Of a stretch of DNA of 39,494 nt, positions 8,198-15,933 are shown piece after piece. The notes below the pieces were generated by a model. That model saw only the letters and a program-made list of their open reading frames with translations, had not been told where the DNA came from and did not search any database. A program made the position numbers and the translations under genes. The stretch is taken from contig CAILIB010000024.1 of assembly GCA_903834195.1 (NCBI GenBank), positions 1 through 39,494 of the forward strand, written 5' to 3'. How positions within the stretch are numbered: the stretch's first letter is position 1; every line of letters starts with the position of its first letter. The stretch is from an uncultured Candidatus Berkelbacteria bacterium. Its GTDB lineage: Bacteria > Patescibacteriota > UBA1384 > CAILIB01.

Positions 8198-9622
8198 ATG
8201 CAATCAATAGTTTATACAGCATGTGTTGAAGGGGCTTCTGTAATTGAAGTTGCAGTTGAAGTTGAGATTCATCCAGGGTTACCAATCTTTAGTATTATCG
8301 GCTTGCCAGATAAGCAAATTGAAGAGGCTCGTGAAAGGGTTCGTTCGGCAATTCGATCATCAGGGTATCAGTTTCCCCTGGGTCGAATCACTGTGAATCT
8401 TGCTCCTTCAGCAGTTCGTAAGCATGGTACAGGGTTTGACCTTGCTATTGCTACTGGTATTTTAGTGTGTGCAGGTGCACTTGAACCAATTGATATGAAT
8501 ATTTGGCTTGTTGGTGAGCTAGGCTTACAAGGAGATGTCCGGCCAGTGCAACATGCAGCAACTTTGGTTATACATGGGGCTGATCTGGGAAAGAGGCTGA
8601 TTATGCCGCATGGTCAAGAAAATATCGCAGGGCTCATTGGTAAAGGGGAGTTTTACTTTGCCCAGAACTTACGTGAAACAATTTTTTGGTGGAGTACCGG
8701 TACCTGGAAGTTGGCACAATTAATAGAGTTACCAGGCAGGGAACAAACACAGTATAAAATTGATCAAATTCGGGGTCAGGACGGGGCTAAACGCGCCTTG
8801 TTAATTGCACTGGCAGGGAAACATCCTCTCTTACTTACTGGGCCTCCTGGAATGGGTAAAACCATGCTTGCCAATGCCGCCGCAGAGCTGTTGCCGACAA
8901 TGAGTAGAGAAGATGTCTTAGAAATGTTAAAACTCTTAGCTTTTGTTGAGATGGGAAATTCCTATCAATATGAAAGGCCGTTTCGTAGTCCACATCACAC
9001 AGTAAGTAAGGCCGCATTATTTGGCGGTGGAAATCCTATCAAGCCAGGGGAGGTTAGTTTGGCAAATCAGGGGGTGCTATTTTTGGATGAGCTTCCGCTA
9101 TTCAAACGAGAGGTTTTAGAAAGTTTAAGGGAAGTGATTGATACCCGTAAAGTTGTTCATAATAGGGCAGGAAAACAGCATGTCTATCAAGCAGCAGGTG
9201 TTTTGATTGCTGCGCGTAACCCATGTGCCTGTGGAAGGCAGGGAATAGCTGGGCAGGAGTGTATCTGTACACCGGCTGAACGTGCAAAATATGGACTACG
9301 AATATCAGAACCTCTTTTGGACAGGTTTGAAGTATTTTGTGATGTTCCTGCGCTGATAGGGCAGGATTGGGATTCAGCTGCAAAACCATTAGGTCAACAA
9401 TTTGCTGACCACATAGCTTCAGTTTGGAAACAGTCAGGGGAGGTTTCTTGGTCAAAAGAAGCGCTTGATGTATTACGCACTTCAGTTGGGAGTTTAGGGT
9501 TGTCGGGAAGAAGTAGGGAAAGTGTGCGAAGGGTTAGTGAAACAATTACCCGAATTCGGGATGGTTCTTCTGTCTTAGTTGAAGATGTTTTTGAGGCCCT
9601 GCAGTTCAGAAACCGGGGATAA
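8198..9622 (+). CDS. comM: ComM/YifB family Mg-chelatase-like AAA+ ATPase
   Basis: At 474 aa it is slightly shorter than typical ComM (about 500). The Lon-like N-terminal domain is recognisable (GLPIFSIIGLPDKQIEEARE, then RITVNLAPSAVRKHGTGFDL). The AAA+ core has Walker A LTGPPGMGKTML near residue 213, Walker B VLFLDELPLF near 293 and the family FRSPHHTVS motif. A cysteine cluster (NPCACGRQGIAGQECIC) is also family-typical. The C-terminal helical domain ends with SGRSRESVRRVSETI. In other bacteria ComM is a branch-migration helicase that extends integration of transformed DNA. With RecA and type IV pseudopilins in this window it is consistent with natural competence. It is divergent from the upstream tRNA-Leu(GAG). 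Confidence 0.93.
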   Translation: MQSIVYTACVEGASVIEVAVEVEIHPGLPIFSIIGLPDKQIEEARERVRSAIRSSGYQFPLGRITVNLAPSAVRKHGTGFDLAIATGILVCAGALEPIDMNIWLVGELGLQGDVRPVQHAATLVIHGADLGKRLIMPHGQENIAGLIGKGEFYFAQNLRETIFWWSTGTWKLAQLIELPGREQTQYKIDQIRGQDGAKRALLIALAGKHPLLLTGPPGMGKTMLANAAAELLPTMSREDVLEMLKLLAFVEMGNSYQYERPFRSPHHTVSKAALFGGGNPIKPGEVSLANQGVLFLDELPLFKREVLESLREVIDTRKVVHNRAGKQHVYQAAGVLIAARNPCACGRQGIAGQECICTPAERAKYGLRISEPLLDRFEVFCDVPALIGQDWDSAAKPLGQQFADHIASVWKQSGEVSWSKEALDVLRTSVGSLGLSGRSRESVRRVSETITRIRDGSSVLVEDVFEALQFRNRG

Positions 9623-9693
9623 GTACTCTATTAAACCTGTACAAACTGCAATTTTCTGGCATAGTTTTTCTTGTATTCGCATTACGTTTTGAT

Positions 9694-9770
9694 CGATCTG
9701 TAGCTCAGGTGGTTAGAGCAACGCTCTTATAAGGCGTGGGTCCTGGGTTCAAGTCCCAGCAGATCGACCA
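9694..9770 (+). tRNA. tRNA-Ile(UAU), CCA encoded
   Basis: The anticodon stem ACGCT/GGCGT closes loop CTTATAA, so the anticodon is UAU (codon AUA). The T-arm is CTGGG-TTCAAGT-CCCAG and the acceptor CGATCTG/CAGATCG, giving an unusual C1-G72 end for an elongator isoleucine tRNA. Discriminator A and CCA are encoded. Most bacteria read AUA with a lysidine-modified CAU tRNA instead. Confidence 0.9.
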
Positions 9771-9977
9771 AATTAAAAGTACTCTTTGGAGTACTTTTAA
9801 TTTTGCTAAAGAGATGGGACTTGAACAGGAAAGGGGTCGGGAAAACAATTGTTTTCCCGTGAAGGAGAGCAGCGAGTGAAATGAGTGATGAGAACCGTGG
9901 GTTCTCATCTGTGCTCAGGTGAAAGTCCCAGCAGATCGACCAAATTAAAAGTACTCTTTGGAGTACTTTTAATTTTG
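9751..9977 (+). repeat. tRNA-anchored palindromic element at tRNA-Ile (copy E2), bounded by a 55-bp direct repeat
   Basis: A 55-bp segment (tRNA 3' end, CCA and hairpin) at 9751-9805 is repeated exactly at 9923-9977. Each hairpin is a perfect 15-bp stem (AAATTAAAAGTACTC, loop TTTG). After the first hairpin comes an inverted T-arm copy (GGGACTTGAACAGG, 9816-9829) at the same distance from the stem as the T-arm of the real tRNA (11 nt each side). The 117-nt insert has a palindrome GGGAAAACAATTGTTTTCCC and a hairpin GAGAACC/GGTTCTC. This accounts for most of the space between tRNA-Ile and the next gene. Confidence 0.85.
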
Positions 9978-9996
9978 TTATAAGATTTTGGAACTA

Positions 9997-10035
9997 CAAA
10001 AAAACCAGCCTTCCGTCAAAGACGGTAAGGCTGGT
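9997..10035 (-). terminator. Intrinsic terminator after the 10048-10425 gene
   Basis: Stem ACCAGCCTT-CCGTC / GACGG-AAGGCTGGT with a 3-nt loop is followed on the minus strand by seven T residues. Confidence 0.9.
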
Positions 10036-10047
10036 AGGACCTGAAAC

Positions 10048-10425
10048 TTAGCGAAAATCAGTAATCTGAACCCACTGACCTTCACTGCGCTCATCTGCAA
10101 TCTCCCAATGATATTCAGTGGCGTGGTTTACGGCGCTGAATGTATCATTCTTGCGGGTAATTTCAAGTAGACATGAACCCCCAGGTTTTGAGGTTAGTTG
10201 ATCGAGATTCAACCAACACCTCTTTTCTGTATCAAAGTACAAAGCCCAAGGTACTGTCCATTTCGTTTGCCCGTTCTTCATGTCAGCAATAGTTGGATAC
10301 CCAAATCCAGTGTGCACGATTGCTTTTTTGACTGGAGCCTTGTCAACTTGATTCCATAAGAACTCCGTGACTCCAAAATATCCTATTACGAAAAGGACAA
10401 TAAAACCAAAAAACTTAAGTTTCAC
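10048..10425 (-). CDS. Hypothetical membrane-anchored exported protein
   Basis: I choose the GTG at 10425 (125 aa), which has GGGAG five nt upstream and gives a normal basic-hydrophobic N-terminus (KLKFFGFIVLFVIGYFGVTEF). The ORF-track start at 10605 would place the start before the promoter. One N-terminal helix (residues ~4-22) serves as a signal anchor. The remainder is extracellular-type sequence with two cysteines (KRCWLN, GGSCLLEI) that could form a disulfide. The end is rich in Trp/His/Glu (HWEIADERSEGQWVQI). No family recognised. It has its own near-consensus promoter and terminator. Confidence 0.7.
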   Translation of the reverse strand: MKLKFFGFIVLFVIGYFGVTEFLWNQVDKAPVKKAIVHTGFGYPTIADMKNGQTKWTVPWALYFDTEKRCWLNLDQLTSKPGGSCLLEITRKNDTFSAVNHATEYHWEIADERSEGQWVQITDFR

Positions 10426-10498
10426 ACATACTCCCATGCCTCTTGCTATCCGCATAGAAGGCTTTTTAAAGGTACATACATCCTTTACTATGCCGGTG

Positions 10499-10527
10499 AT
10501 TATGTCATAAAATAGCCAATTTGTCAA
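10499..10527 (-). promoter_or_regulatory. Promoter of the 10048-10425 gene
   Basis: Minus-strand TTGACA (10522-10527), exactly 17 bp, then CATAAT (10499-10504). It shares the extended string AGATTGACAAA with the promoters at 11147 and 23650. Confidence 0.85.
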
Positions 10528-10574
10528 TCTGGTAGTGGGTAAAAGGCTATGCCTAGCTGATACTTTATTTGTAA

Positions 10575-10615
10575 CAAAAAATCCCCCGTTGCCGCTGCGA
10601 GGCAAATCGGAGGAT
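10575..10615 (-). terminator. Intrinsic terminator after the 10623-11063 gene
   Basis: On the minus strand an imperfect stem (ATCCTCCG-TTGCC / GGCAA-CGGGGGAT) runs into TTTTTTG, 8 nt past the stop codon. Confidence 0.8.
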
Positions 10616-10622
10616 TGGAAGC

Positions 10623-11063
10623 TTATCGGTGATGTCGTCGGTAGCGCGACTCATGTCGCGAGCCACCAAATATGTCGATGTTTATCGTGATGCTTGGCCG
10701 GCGAATCGGCGGGTCGATCACCACTATTCGTTGTGGGCAGGGGTGGTAAACCACCTCTGGTTCCAGTGTGTAGTCGTCGTCATACGAACCGGCGAGTACA
10801 ATAGGGTTTCCGAAATAGTCGTGTTCATCTCCACCATGGTACTCGTACCCGCGTGTGTCGCGGATAACGTGGTCACGGTGGCGGGGTCCCCAGTCGGAGC
10901 CCTGGTTGCGGTATCCGCGATCGTAATTCGATCGCCGAATCTGGTGGTAGTCCGAACGTTGACTGTGGTACCCACCACTGCGAACAGGGTTCTGATGACG
11001 ATACTGCGCCGAAGCGCAGCTAATGGTCGCCACGATGGCGACGGCTATAGCGAGTTTCTTCAT
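10623..11063 (-). CDS. Secreted His/Tyr/Arg-rich low-complexity protein
   Basis: The 146-aa protein begins with a classical signal peptide (MKKLAIAVAIVATISCASAQ, likely cleavage after ASA). Residues 20-95 are unusually rich in Tyr, His, Arg, Gly and Asp (HQIRRSNYDRGYRNQGSDWG), then a beta-like acidic segment and the hydrophobic strand SITINIDIFGG, and a basic tail RHESRYRRHHR. The GC content of the gene looks higher than that of its neighbours. An SD-like GGAG lies 8 nt before the ATG. A metal-binding or polyanion-binding surface role is possible from composition, but nothing here proves it. No family recognised; acquisition by transfer is possible. Confidence 0.75.
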   Translation of the reverse strand: MKKLAIAVAIVATISCASAQYRHQNPVRSGGYHSQRSDYHQIRRSNYDRGYRNQGSDWGPRHRDHVIRDTRGYEYHGGDEHDYFGNPIVLAGSYDDDYTLEPEVVYHPCPQRIVVIDPPIRRPSITINIDIFGGSRHESRYRRHHR

Positions 11064-11146
11064 AGAGTTTCTCCGCGGGCCTCATGAGGTACAAAACAGA
11101 TTATAAACCTGTTAAATACGATCAATATGCTCCGAACGAATGCTGT

Positions 11147-11175
11147 ATGCTACCACGAAACAGCACTTTTGTCAA
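11147..11175 (-). promoter_or_regulatory. Promoter of the secreted His/Tyr-rich protein gene
   Basis: Minus-strand TTGACA (11170-11175), 17 bp, TAGCAT (11147-11152). The inferred leader is about 75 nt and contains CCTCATGAGG. The rest of 11176-11250 is A/T-rich with nothing recognised. Confidence 0.8.
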
Positions 11176-11248
11176 TCTAGGAGCGTATAAATAACCATAT
11201 AAAACCAAATCAAAACACCCACATTAAATCTAAAACACCCTCATATAC

Positions 11249-11275
11249 CAAAAGCAGGCCGCGCACGCGACCTGC
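11249..11275 (-). terminator. Intrinsic terminator of pnp
   Basis: Stem GCAGG-CGCG / CGCG-CCTGC with one mismatch is followed by TTTT on the minus strand, 22 nt past the pnp stop. Confidence 0.8.
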
Positions 11276-11297
11276 TTCATTCTGAGAGGTTTTAAAC

Positions 11298-13421
11298 CTA
11301 TTCTGCGAGCACGTCCTTGATGCTCAATGAGATACGTCCTTTATCAGGATCAATAGCTGCAACTTTAACATCAACGTGGTCACCAATATTGAGACGATCA
11401 GTTACAAACTCGATGCGCTCATTAGCAATCTGAGAAATGTGAACCATACCATCCTTGCCAGGAAGGAATTCAACAATTGCACCAATTTCTTTCTTAGGAT
11501 TCATGCGGTCGCGTACGATTGAGACAACAGGAACATTGCGGTATATCTCACCAACTTCTACAACGCGGCCAATAGATTCAATTTCCTTGATTGCCTGTTC
11601 AGCAGCAGCTGCATCAAAGGAAGAAATCAGAACTGTACCGTCTTCTTCGATATCGATTGTAAGAACTTCTTTACCACCAACGCTATCAATAATGCGGTTG
11701 ATGTTCTTTCCACCAGGTCCGATAAGTTCACCAATCTTGGTTGGGTCGATCTTAATACTCTGGATACGAGGTGCATATGGTGAAAGGTCAGGACGAGGTT
11801 CTGGGATTACAGCCAACATCTTATCCATGATTTCCATACGAGCAGTGAAGGCTTGGGTAAGCGTCTGTTCAATGATTGGCCAGGTTAAACCAGCAATCTT
11901 AGTATCCATTTGAATAGCCGTAATACCATCGCGAGTACCTGCAATTTTGAAGTCCATGTCTCCGGCAAAGTCTTCCAAACCTTGAAGGTCGGTAAGTACT
12001 TTAAACTCTGAAGCGTCATCGTTGGTCATAAGACCCATGGCAACACCGGCAACAGGTTTGCGGATTGGTACACCTGCATCCATAAGCGCAAGTGTCGAGC
12101 CACAGGTTGCAGCCATTGATGATGATCCGTTTGAAGAAAGAATTTCAGATACAAGACGAATCGTGTATGGGAACTCATCTTTGCTAGGAATTACCGCAAG
12201 CAGAGCGCGCTCAGCAAGTGCTCCGTGACCGATTTCACGACGTGATGAACCACGCACAGGTGAAGCTTCACCAGTTGAATACGGTGGGAAGTTGTAGTGG
12301 TGCATGTAGCGCTTGGTACCCTCTAGATCCATGGTGTCGATCATCTGTTCGTCGCCAGGTGCGCCAAGAGTAGCGATTGTCAGTGCCTGAGTTTGACCAC
12401 GAGTAAACAAACCTGAACCATGGGTGCGGGCAAATAACCCAACTTCAACGGTGATTGGACGAACTTCGGTAATAGCACGGCCGTCTGGGCGCTCATCACG
12501 CTCGAGACAAGCTACACGAACCTGCTTTTCAACTAGTTTGTTGAAAGCAATCTTAATGTCTACCTGCTTGAAAGTGCCCTCGAGCTCGGTTTGGGTGCGC
12601 GCTAGGAGGTTAGCGAGGAGGTCTTGGCGTTCTTCACGCTTCTTACCTGACATTGCATCAGCAATTTCTTTACCTGCAAATGACTTAACAGCTTCATCAA
12701 CAGTTGGACCTTCGGCTACAACAGTCACTTCAGGAGTAACATACTTTTTGAAGAATACCTTCTGAATAGCAATGCTCTCCTGCATACTCGAGTGAGCAAG
12801 ACGGAGTGCTTCAAGCATAACGTCTTCTGGAACTTCGGTAGCACCAGCTTCAACCATCATGACGCGTTCGGCAGTACCGGCAACAACGAGATCCAGAGTA
12901 GAATTCTCCATCTGAGTGCGGGTTGGGTTTACAACTAGGTTACCGTCGATCATACCGATGCGACTTGCGCTAAGAGGTCCCTTATAAGGAGCTGTTCCAG
13001 CTTTTGACAATGCACATGAGGCAGCAAGAATAGCGAGAATGTCAGGGTCGTTCTCCTTATCAATCGAGAGAACTGTAATGATCACCTGAACATCGTTGCG
13101 GAAGTTCTTGTCAAAAAGTGGGCGAACAGGACGGTCGATTAGGCGAGAAGTCAGGATAGCCTGCTCAGACGGACGTCCTTCACGTTTGATAAAGCGGGAG
13201 CCAGAGATTTTACCTGCAGCATAGAGGCGCTCTTCGTAATCAACCATAAGCGGGAAGTAATCGATCCCTTCACGCATGTTCTTTGATACTACGACAGTAG
13301 CGAGAACAACAGTTTCACCTGCTTGTACTGTTACTGCTGCGTCAGCTTGTTCGGCAAATCGGCCGTACTCGATTGTAATCTCGGTTTGTCCGAGACTGGT
13401 TTTGTGGGTTTCTACAGACAT
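11298..13421 (-). CDS. pnp: Polyribonucleotide nucleotidyltransferase (PNPase)
   Basis: The 707-aa length is standard. The first RNase PH domain carries GIDYFPLMVDYEERLYAAGK and GSRFIKREGRPSE. The second carries GSGLFTRGQTQAL, YNFPPYSTGE and the phosphate-site region SSNGSSSMAATCGSTLALMD. A KH domain follows (IGELIGPGGKNINRI, about residue 555-570) and a C-terminal S1 domain (GKDGMVHISQIANERIEF). The enzyme phosphorolytically degrades RNA 3'-5'. It lies behind rpsO as in many bacteria, but a terminator and a separate promoter separate the two. With two DHH phosphoesterases nearby it forms an RNA-turnover neighbourhood. Confidence 0.98.
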   Translation of the reverse strand: MSVETHKTSLGQTEITIEYGRFAEQADAAVTVQAGETVVLATVVVSKNMREGIDYFPLMVDYEERLYAAGKISGSRFIKREGRPSEQAILTSRLIDRPVRPLFDKNFRNDVQVIITVLSIDKENDPDILAILAASCALSKAGTAPYKGPLSASRIGMIDGNLVVNPTRTQMENSTLDLVVAGTAERVMMVEAGATEVPEDVMLEALRLAHSSMQESIAIQKVFFKKYVTPEVTVVAEGPTVDEAVKSFAGKEIADAMSGKKREERQDLLANLLARTQTELEGTFKQVDIKIAFNKLVEKQVRVACLERDERPDGRAITEVRPITVEVGLFARTHGSGLFTRGQTQALTIATLGAPGDEQMIDTMDLEGTKRYMHHYNFPPYSTGEASPVRGSSRREIGHGALAERALLAVIPSKDEFPYTIRLVSEILSSNGSSSMAATCGSTLALMDAGVPIRKPVAGVAMGLMTNDDASEFKVLTDLQGLEDFAGDMDFKIAGTRDGITAIQMDTKIAGLTWPIIEQTLTQAFTARMEIMDKMLAVIPEPRPDLSPYAPRIQSIKIDPTKIGELIGPGGKNINRIIDSVGGKEVLTIDIEEDGTVLISSFDAAAAEQAIKEIESIGRVVEVGEIYRNVPVVSIVRDRMNPKKEIGAIVEFLPGKDGMVHISQIANERIEFVTDRLNIGDHVDVKVAAIDPDKGRISLSIKDVLAE

Positions 13422-13533
13422 AACGTCTCTTTCTTTGTACTACGACTAGTCAGCCATCTCGAGATAGATCACGATAGCTCGTGGTGTGTCTCGAAATGAC
13501 AAGTCGCTGATTATTAATTGGTAATCTGATTGC

Positions 13534-13562
13534 ACTATAGCAAAACTAACCGAGATAACCAA
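13534..13562 (-). promoter_or_regulatory. Promoter of pnp
   Basis: Minus-strand TTGGTT (13557-13562), 17 bp, TATAGT (13534-13539), leaving a leader of about 105 nt. The leader contains an ATCTCGAGAT palindrome and could fold, as pnp leaders often do. Confidence 0.65.
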
Positions 13563-13572
13563 CTGCAGAAAA

Positions 13573-13602
13573 CAAAAATGCCCACCGGAGTGGGCATTTT
13601 TC
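13573..13602 (-). terminator. Intrinsic terminator of rpsO
   Basis: AAAATGCCCA / TGGGCATTTT hairpin ending in TTTTT on the minus strand, just after the rpsO stop. Confidence 0.88.
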
Positions 13603-13614
13603 TTCTTACTTCGA

Positions 13615-13869
13615 CTACTTGCGTAATCCGAGGTCAGCAATAAGCTTTGTGTACACCTCTGGGTCGGTAGACTGGAGGTAGTTCAAGAGGCGACGACGGC
13701 GACCAACGAGCTTCAGGAGACCTGAGCGAGAATCGAAATCTTTGCGGTGCTCTTTAAGGTGCTCTGTGAGTTCTAGAACGCGTTCTGAAAGAAGCGCTAC
13801 CTGAACTTGAGTAGAACCAGTGTCACCTTCGTGTGTCTGATATTTTTGTACGAGTGTTTGTGCAGCCAT
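13615..13869 (-). CDS. rpsO: 30S ribosomal protein S15
   Basis: From the ATG at 13869 ([20 protein letters not shown]) the protein is 84 aa. The S15 hallmarks are the [20 protein letters not shown] stretch, [20 protein letters not shown] and RRRRLLNYL. It binds 16S rRNA helices 20-22 in the central domain of the 30S subunit. The three extra N-terminal residues in the ORF track (MIL) are not part of the conserved protein. It lies between the second DHH gene and pnp. Confidence 0.97.
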   Translation of the reverse strand: MAAQTLVQKYQTHEGDTGSTQVQVALLSERVLELTEHLKEHRKDFDSRSGLLKLVGRRRRLLNYLQSTDPEVYTKLIADLGLRK

Positions 13870-13919
13870 GAGAATCAATAAATATTTCTAAGTGAGTATA
13901 CCCTAACTATGGGTTGAGA

Positions 13920-15299
13920 TCAAGCTTCTGTAAGAGGGGGAAGTGATTGGCCTTGCTCAGCAGTGCGTTGGCGATTAGGTTCGCGTGGTGGGCGATCTTG
14001 TGGGCGACGCTGTTGAGATGGTTGAGCAGGTTGTCGTTCCTGACGACGCGGTTCACGTGGTTCAATCTGTTGAATTGGCATTTCAATCTGCTGTTGAGCT
14101 GCAGGCTCTTCATGTAATTCAGTATCCTGAGGCAGAGTAAACGATTTTCCAGAAAGGTGGGCACGAATTTTACCAAGTATTTCCTGTTCTTTTTGAGCAA
14201 CAGTAGCGTTTTCAATCGAGAAGGCTGCTGCTTGAGGGTGTCCTCCGCCATTAAATAGTGCTGCCAATGTAGCAACATTTACAGTTGGGTTTATAGATCG
14301 GAATGATCCCTTAACACCTCCGTCACGTTCATAGAGTAAGACAACAAAGTCCATTCCTTCAGCAGTCTTCAGGAGATCATCAATCACACCCTGTGGACCA
14401 TCGGACATTGGAGCTTGCGCAGCAACAAAATCTGCCTTGCTTAGGTTTGTCCATGCAAAATGATATTGAGTATCTTCTTTAATATACGCAAGTGCACGTC
14501 CCCAGAGGCGAAGCTGAGAAAGTGAGCGTGTCATGTAAATTCGACGAATAATCTCCTGCTGCTCGGCTCCAGCCGCTACCATCTGTGCAGCTACGGTAAG
14601 AGATTTTGGAGTTGTGTTGGAGTTCTGGAAACTGTTAGTGTCGGTGATAATACCTGTGAGTAGGCAGGTAGCAATCTGTGGATCAATTAATCCAGGAGTA
14701 TCTTTACCGAGTGTCTCCAGAAGAGAAACCAGTATTTCAGCAGTTGAAGAAGCAGTTACATCAACAATGTTAACCTTGCCAAAGTTAACGTTTGTACTAT
14801 GGTGATCAATATTTACTACGGGAACTTCATAGAAAAGATCTGAATTCTGTTGATAGAAGTTGCCAATGCGATCTAAATCAGTACAATCAAGAACGATCAC
14901 TAGATCAGTATTAAACGAACCTTCTTCAATTCGAACGTCTGAAGCCGTTAGTACGCCATCTTTAGGAGATACAACAACCATTAATTTGGTATCTGAGACG
15001 CGTCGAAGGGTAATATTTCCTACTTTTGCCTGGTTCTCATCAAGAATAATCAAGAGGTCCTTTTGAAAACTCAGTTCTTTTTGAACTGATGCAAATTGAG
15101 GGAGAAAATTGAGTACTTCTGGGATATTACCATCAATTGCTGCAGTAACTTGTTTACCAAGCTTTTCTAGACCCATTTTGAGCGCCAAAACACTACCCAT
15201 AGCATCGCCATCAGGATGAGCATGGGTTAACAACAAAATAGAATTCGCGTTGCGAACTAGTTCGTTGATCTGTTGTTTGGGGGTCAATTCAGTGGACAT
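13920..15299 (-). CDS. DHH/DHHA1 phosphoesterase with insertion and Gln/Arg/Pro-rich tail
   Basis: The 459-aa protein has THAHPDGDAMGS near residue 25, LDCTDLDR, the signature NIDHHSTNVNFG, and DHHA1 FNGGGHPQAAAF. Between the first two motifs is an extra segment of roughly 50-60 residues (FQKDLLIILDENQAKVGNI onward) not present in the paralogue at 4575-5540. The last ~60 residues are low complexity (QRRPQDRPPREPNRQR), a composition often linked to RNA binding. Oligonucleotide or cyclic-dinucleotide hydrolysis is the family activity; the substrate is unknown. The promoter lies so close that the mRNA has almost no leader. Confidence 0.85.
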   Translation of the reverse strand: MSTELTPKQQINELVRNANSILLLTHAHPDGDAMGSVLALKMGLEKLGKQVTAAIDGNIPEVLNFLPQFASVQKELSFQKDLLIILDENQAKVGNITLRRVSDTKLMVVVSPKDGVLTASDVRIEEGSFNTDLVIVLDCTDLDRIGNFYQQNSDLFYEVPVVNIDHHSTNVNFGKVNIVDVTASSTAEILVSLLETLGKDTPGLIDPQIATCLLTGIITDTNSFQNSNTTPKSLTVAAQMVAAGAEQQEIIRRIYMTRSLSQLRLWGRALAYIKEDTQYHFAWTNLSKADFVAAQAPMSDGPQGVIDDLLKTAEGMDFVVLLYERDGGVKGSFRSINPTVNVATLAALFNGGGHPQAAAFSIENATVAQKEQEILGKIRAHLSGKSFTLPQDTELHEEPAAQQQIEMPIQQIEPREPRRQERQPAQPSQQRRPQDRPPREPNRQRTAEQGQSLPPLTEA

Positions 15300-15311
15300 A
15301 AGATACTGGCC

Positions 15312-15340
15312 ACTATAGCCAGTTATGCCCGCCAGGTCAA
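15312..15340 (-). promoter_or_regulatory. Promoter of the second DHH gene, giving a near-leaderless mRNA
   Basis: Minus-strand TTGACC (15335-15340), 17 bp, TATAGT (15312-15317). TATAGT ends 12 nt before the ATG, so the transcript should start within about 5 nt of the start codon. Confidence 0.7.
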
Positions 15341-15353
15341 GAATTTCCCCAGA

Positions 15354-15929
15354 CTACTTAATTGAGCAGGTATTTGCAGCGAGACTGCTTCCACAGGGTT
15401 TACCAAAGTAAAGCCACCGTGTACGCGAAGCATCTTTAGCAGATGGAGTACTGGTGATTCCTTGTAGATCTGTTGTTGGGTCACTTTCAAGGCCAACTTC
15501 AAGTACATACTCATACTGTTGTCCGCTAGCTGGTTTAGCTAGACTTGTACCTTGCCTATTCGAATAGACGTATCCGCATGTGTAGTTAACAGGGCTAGCC
15601 TGACAACTCGTATACTCAGGTTGGCCGTCCGACGGGATTTGTCGAGTAGTAAATAGAGAAAGATCGAGTTGACTAGTCAGACTGCTACTACTATTTACAA
15701 TAACTGAACCCGCCCCTCCAGTATTTGTGGGATACATACCTCGAATAAGTAGGGCTGATTGATCAATTGCATGTGCAACTTGAAGTACATCAGAGATGCG
15801 TTTACTGTCACGGTTATTTACGCGTGCTTTAGCTAATCCAATACCAGCTGCAGCAATAAGAAGGCCGATAATCGTGATTACGACGAGTAGCTCAATAATG
15901 GTAAATCCGAATTTTCGTACAGGCTTCAT
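15354..15929 (-). CDS. Type IV pseudopilin (prepilin, GspG/PilE-like)
   Basis: The 191-aa protein begins with a short basic leader and a class-III prepilin signal, KFG|FTIIELLVVITIIGLL: cleavage after Gly, Phe at +1 and the assembly Glu at +5. The hydrophobic helix continues to about residue 30 and the helical spine to AHAIDQ. The C-terminal domain carries several cysteines (SCQASPVNYTCGY, GKPCGSSLAANTC), probably disulfides, as in minor pilins. It follows the larger pseudopilin by 4 nt, so the two are co-expressed. It would be exported and assembled by type IV pilus machinery, used for adhesion, twitching or DNA uptake. Confidence 0.9.
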   Translation of the reverse strand: MKPVRKFGFTIIELLVVITIIGLLIAAAGIGLAKARVNNRDSKRISDVLQVAHAIDQSALLIRGMYPTNTGGAGSVIVNSSSSLTSQLDLSLFTTRQIPSDGQPEYTSCQASPVNYTCGYVYSNRQGTSLAKPASGQQYEYVLEVGLESDPTTDLQGITSTPSAKDASRTRWLYFGKPCGSSLAANTCSIK

Positions 15930-15933
15930 ATGC

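Noticed and set aside
9771-9977. Two direct repeats suggesting a CRISPR array
   Set aside because: Only two copies, 117-nt spacing, repeat contains a tRNA 3' end, and no cas genes.
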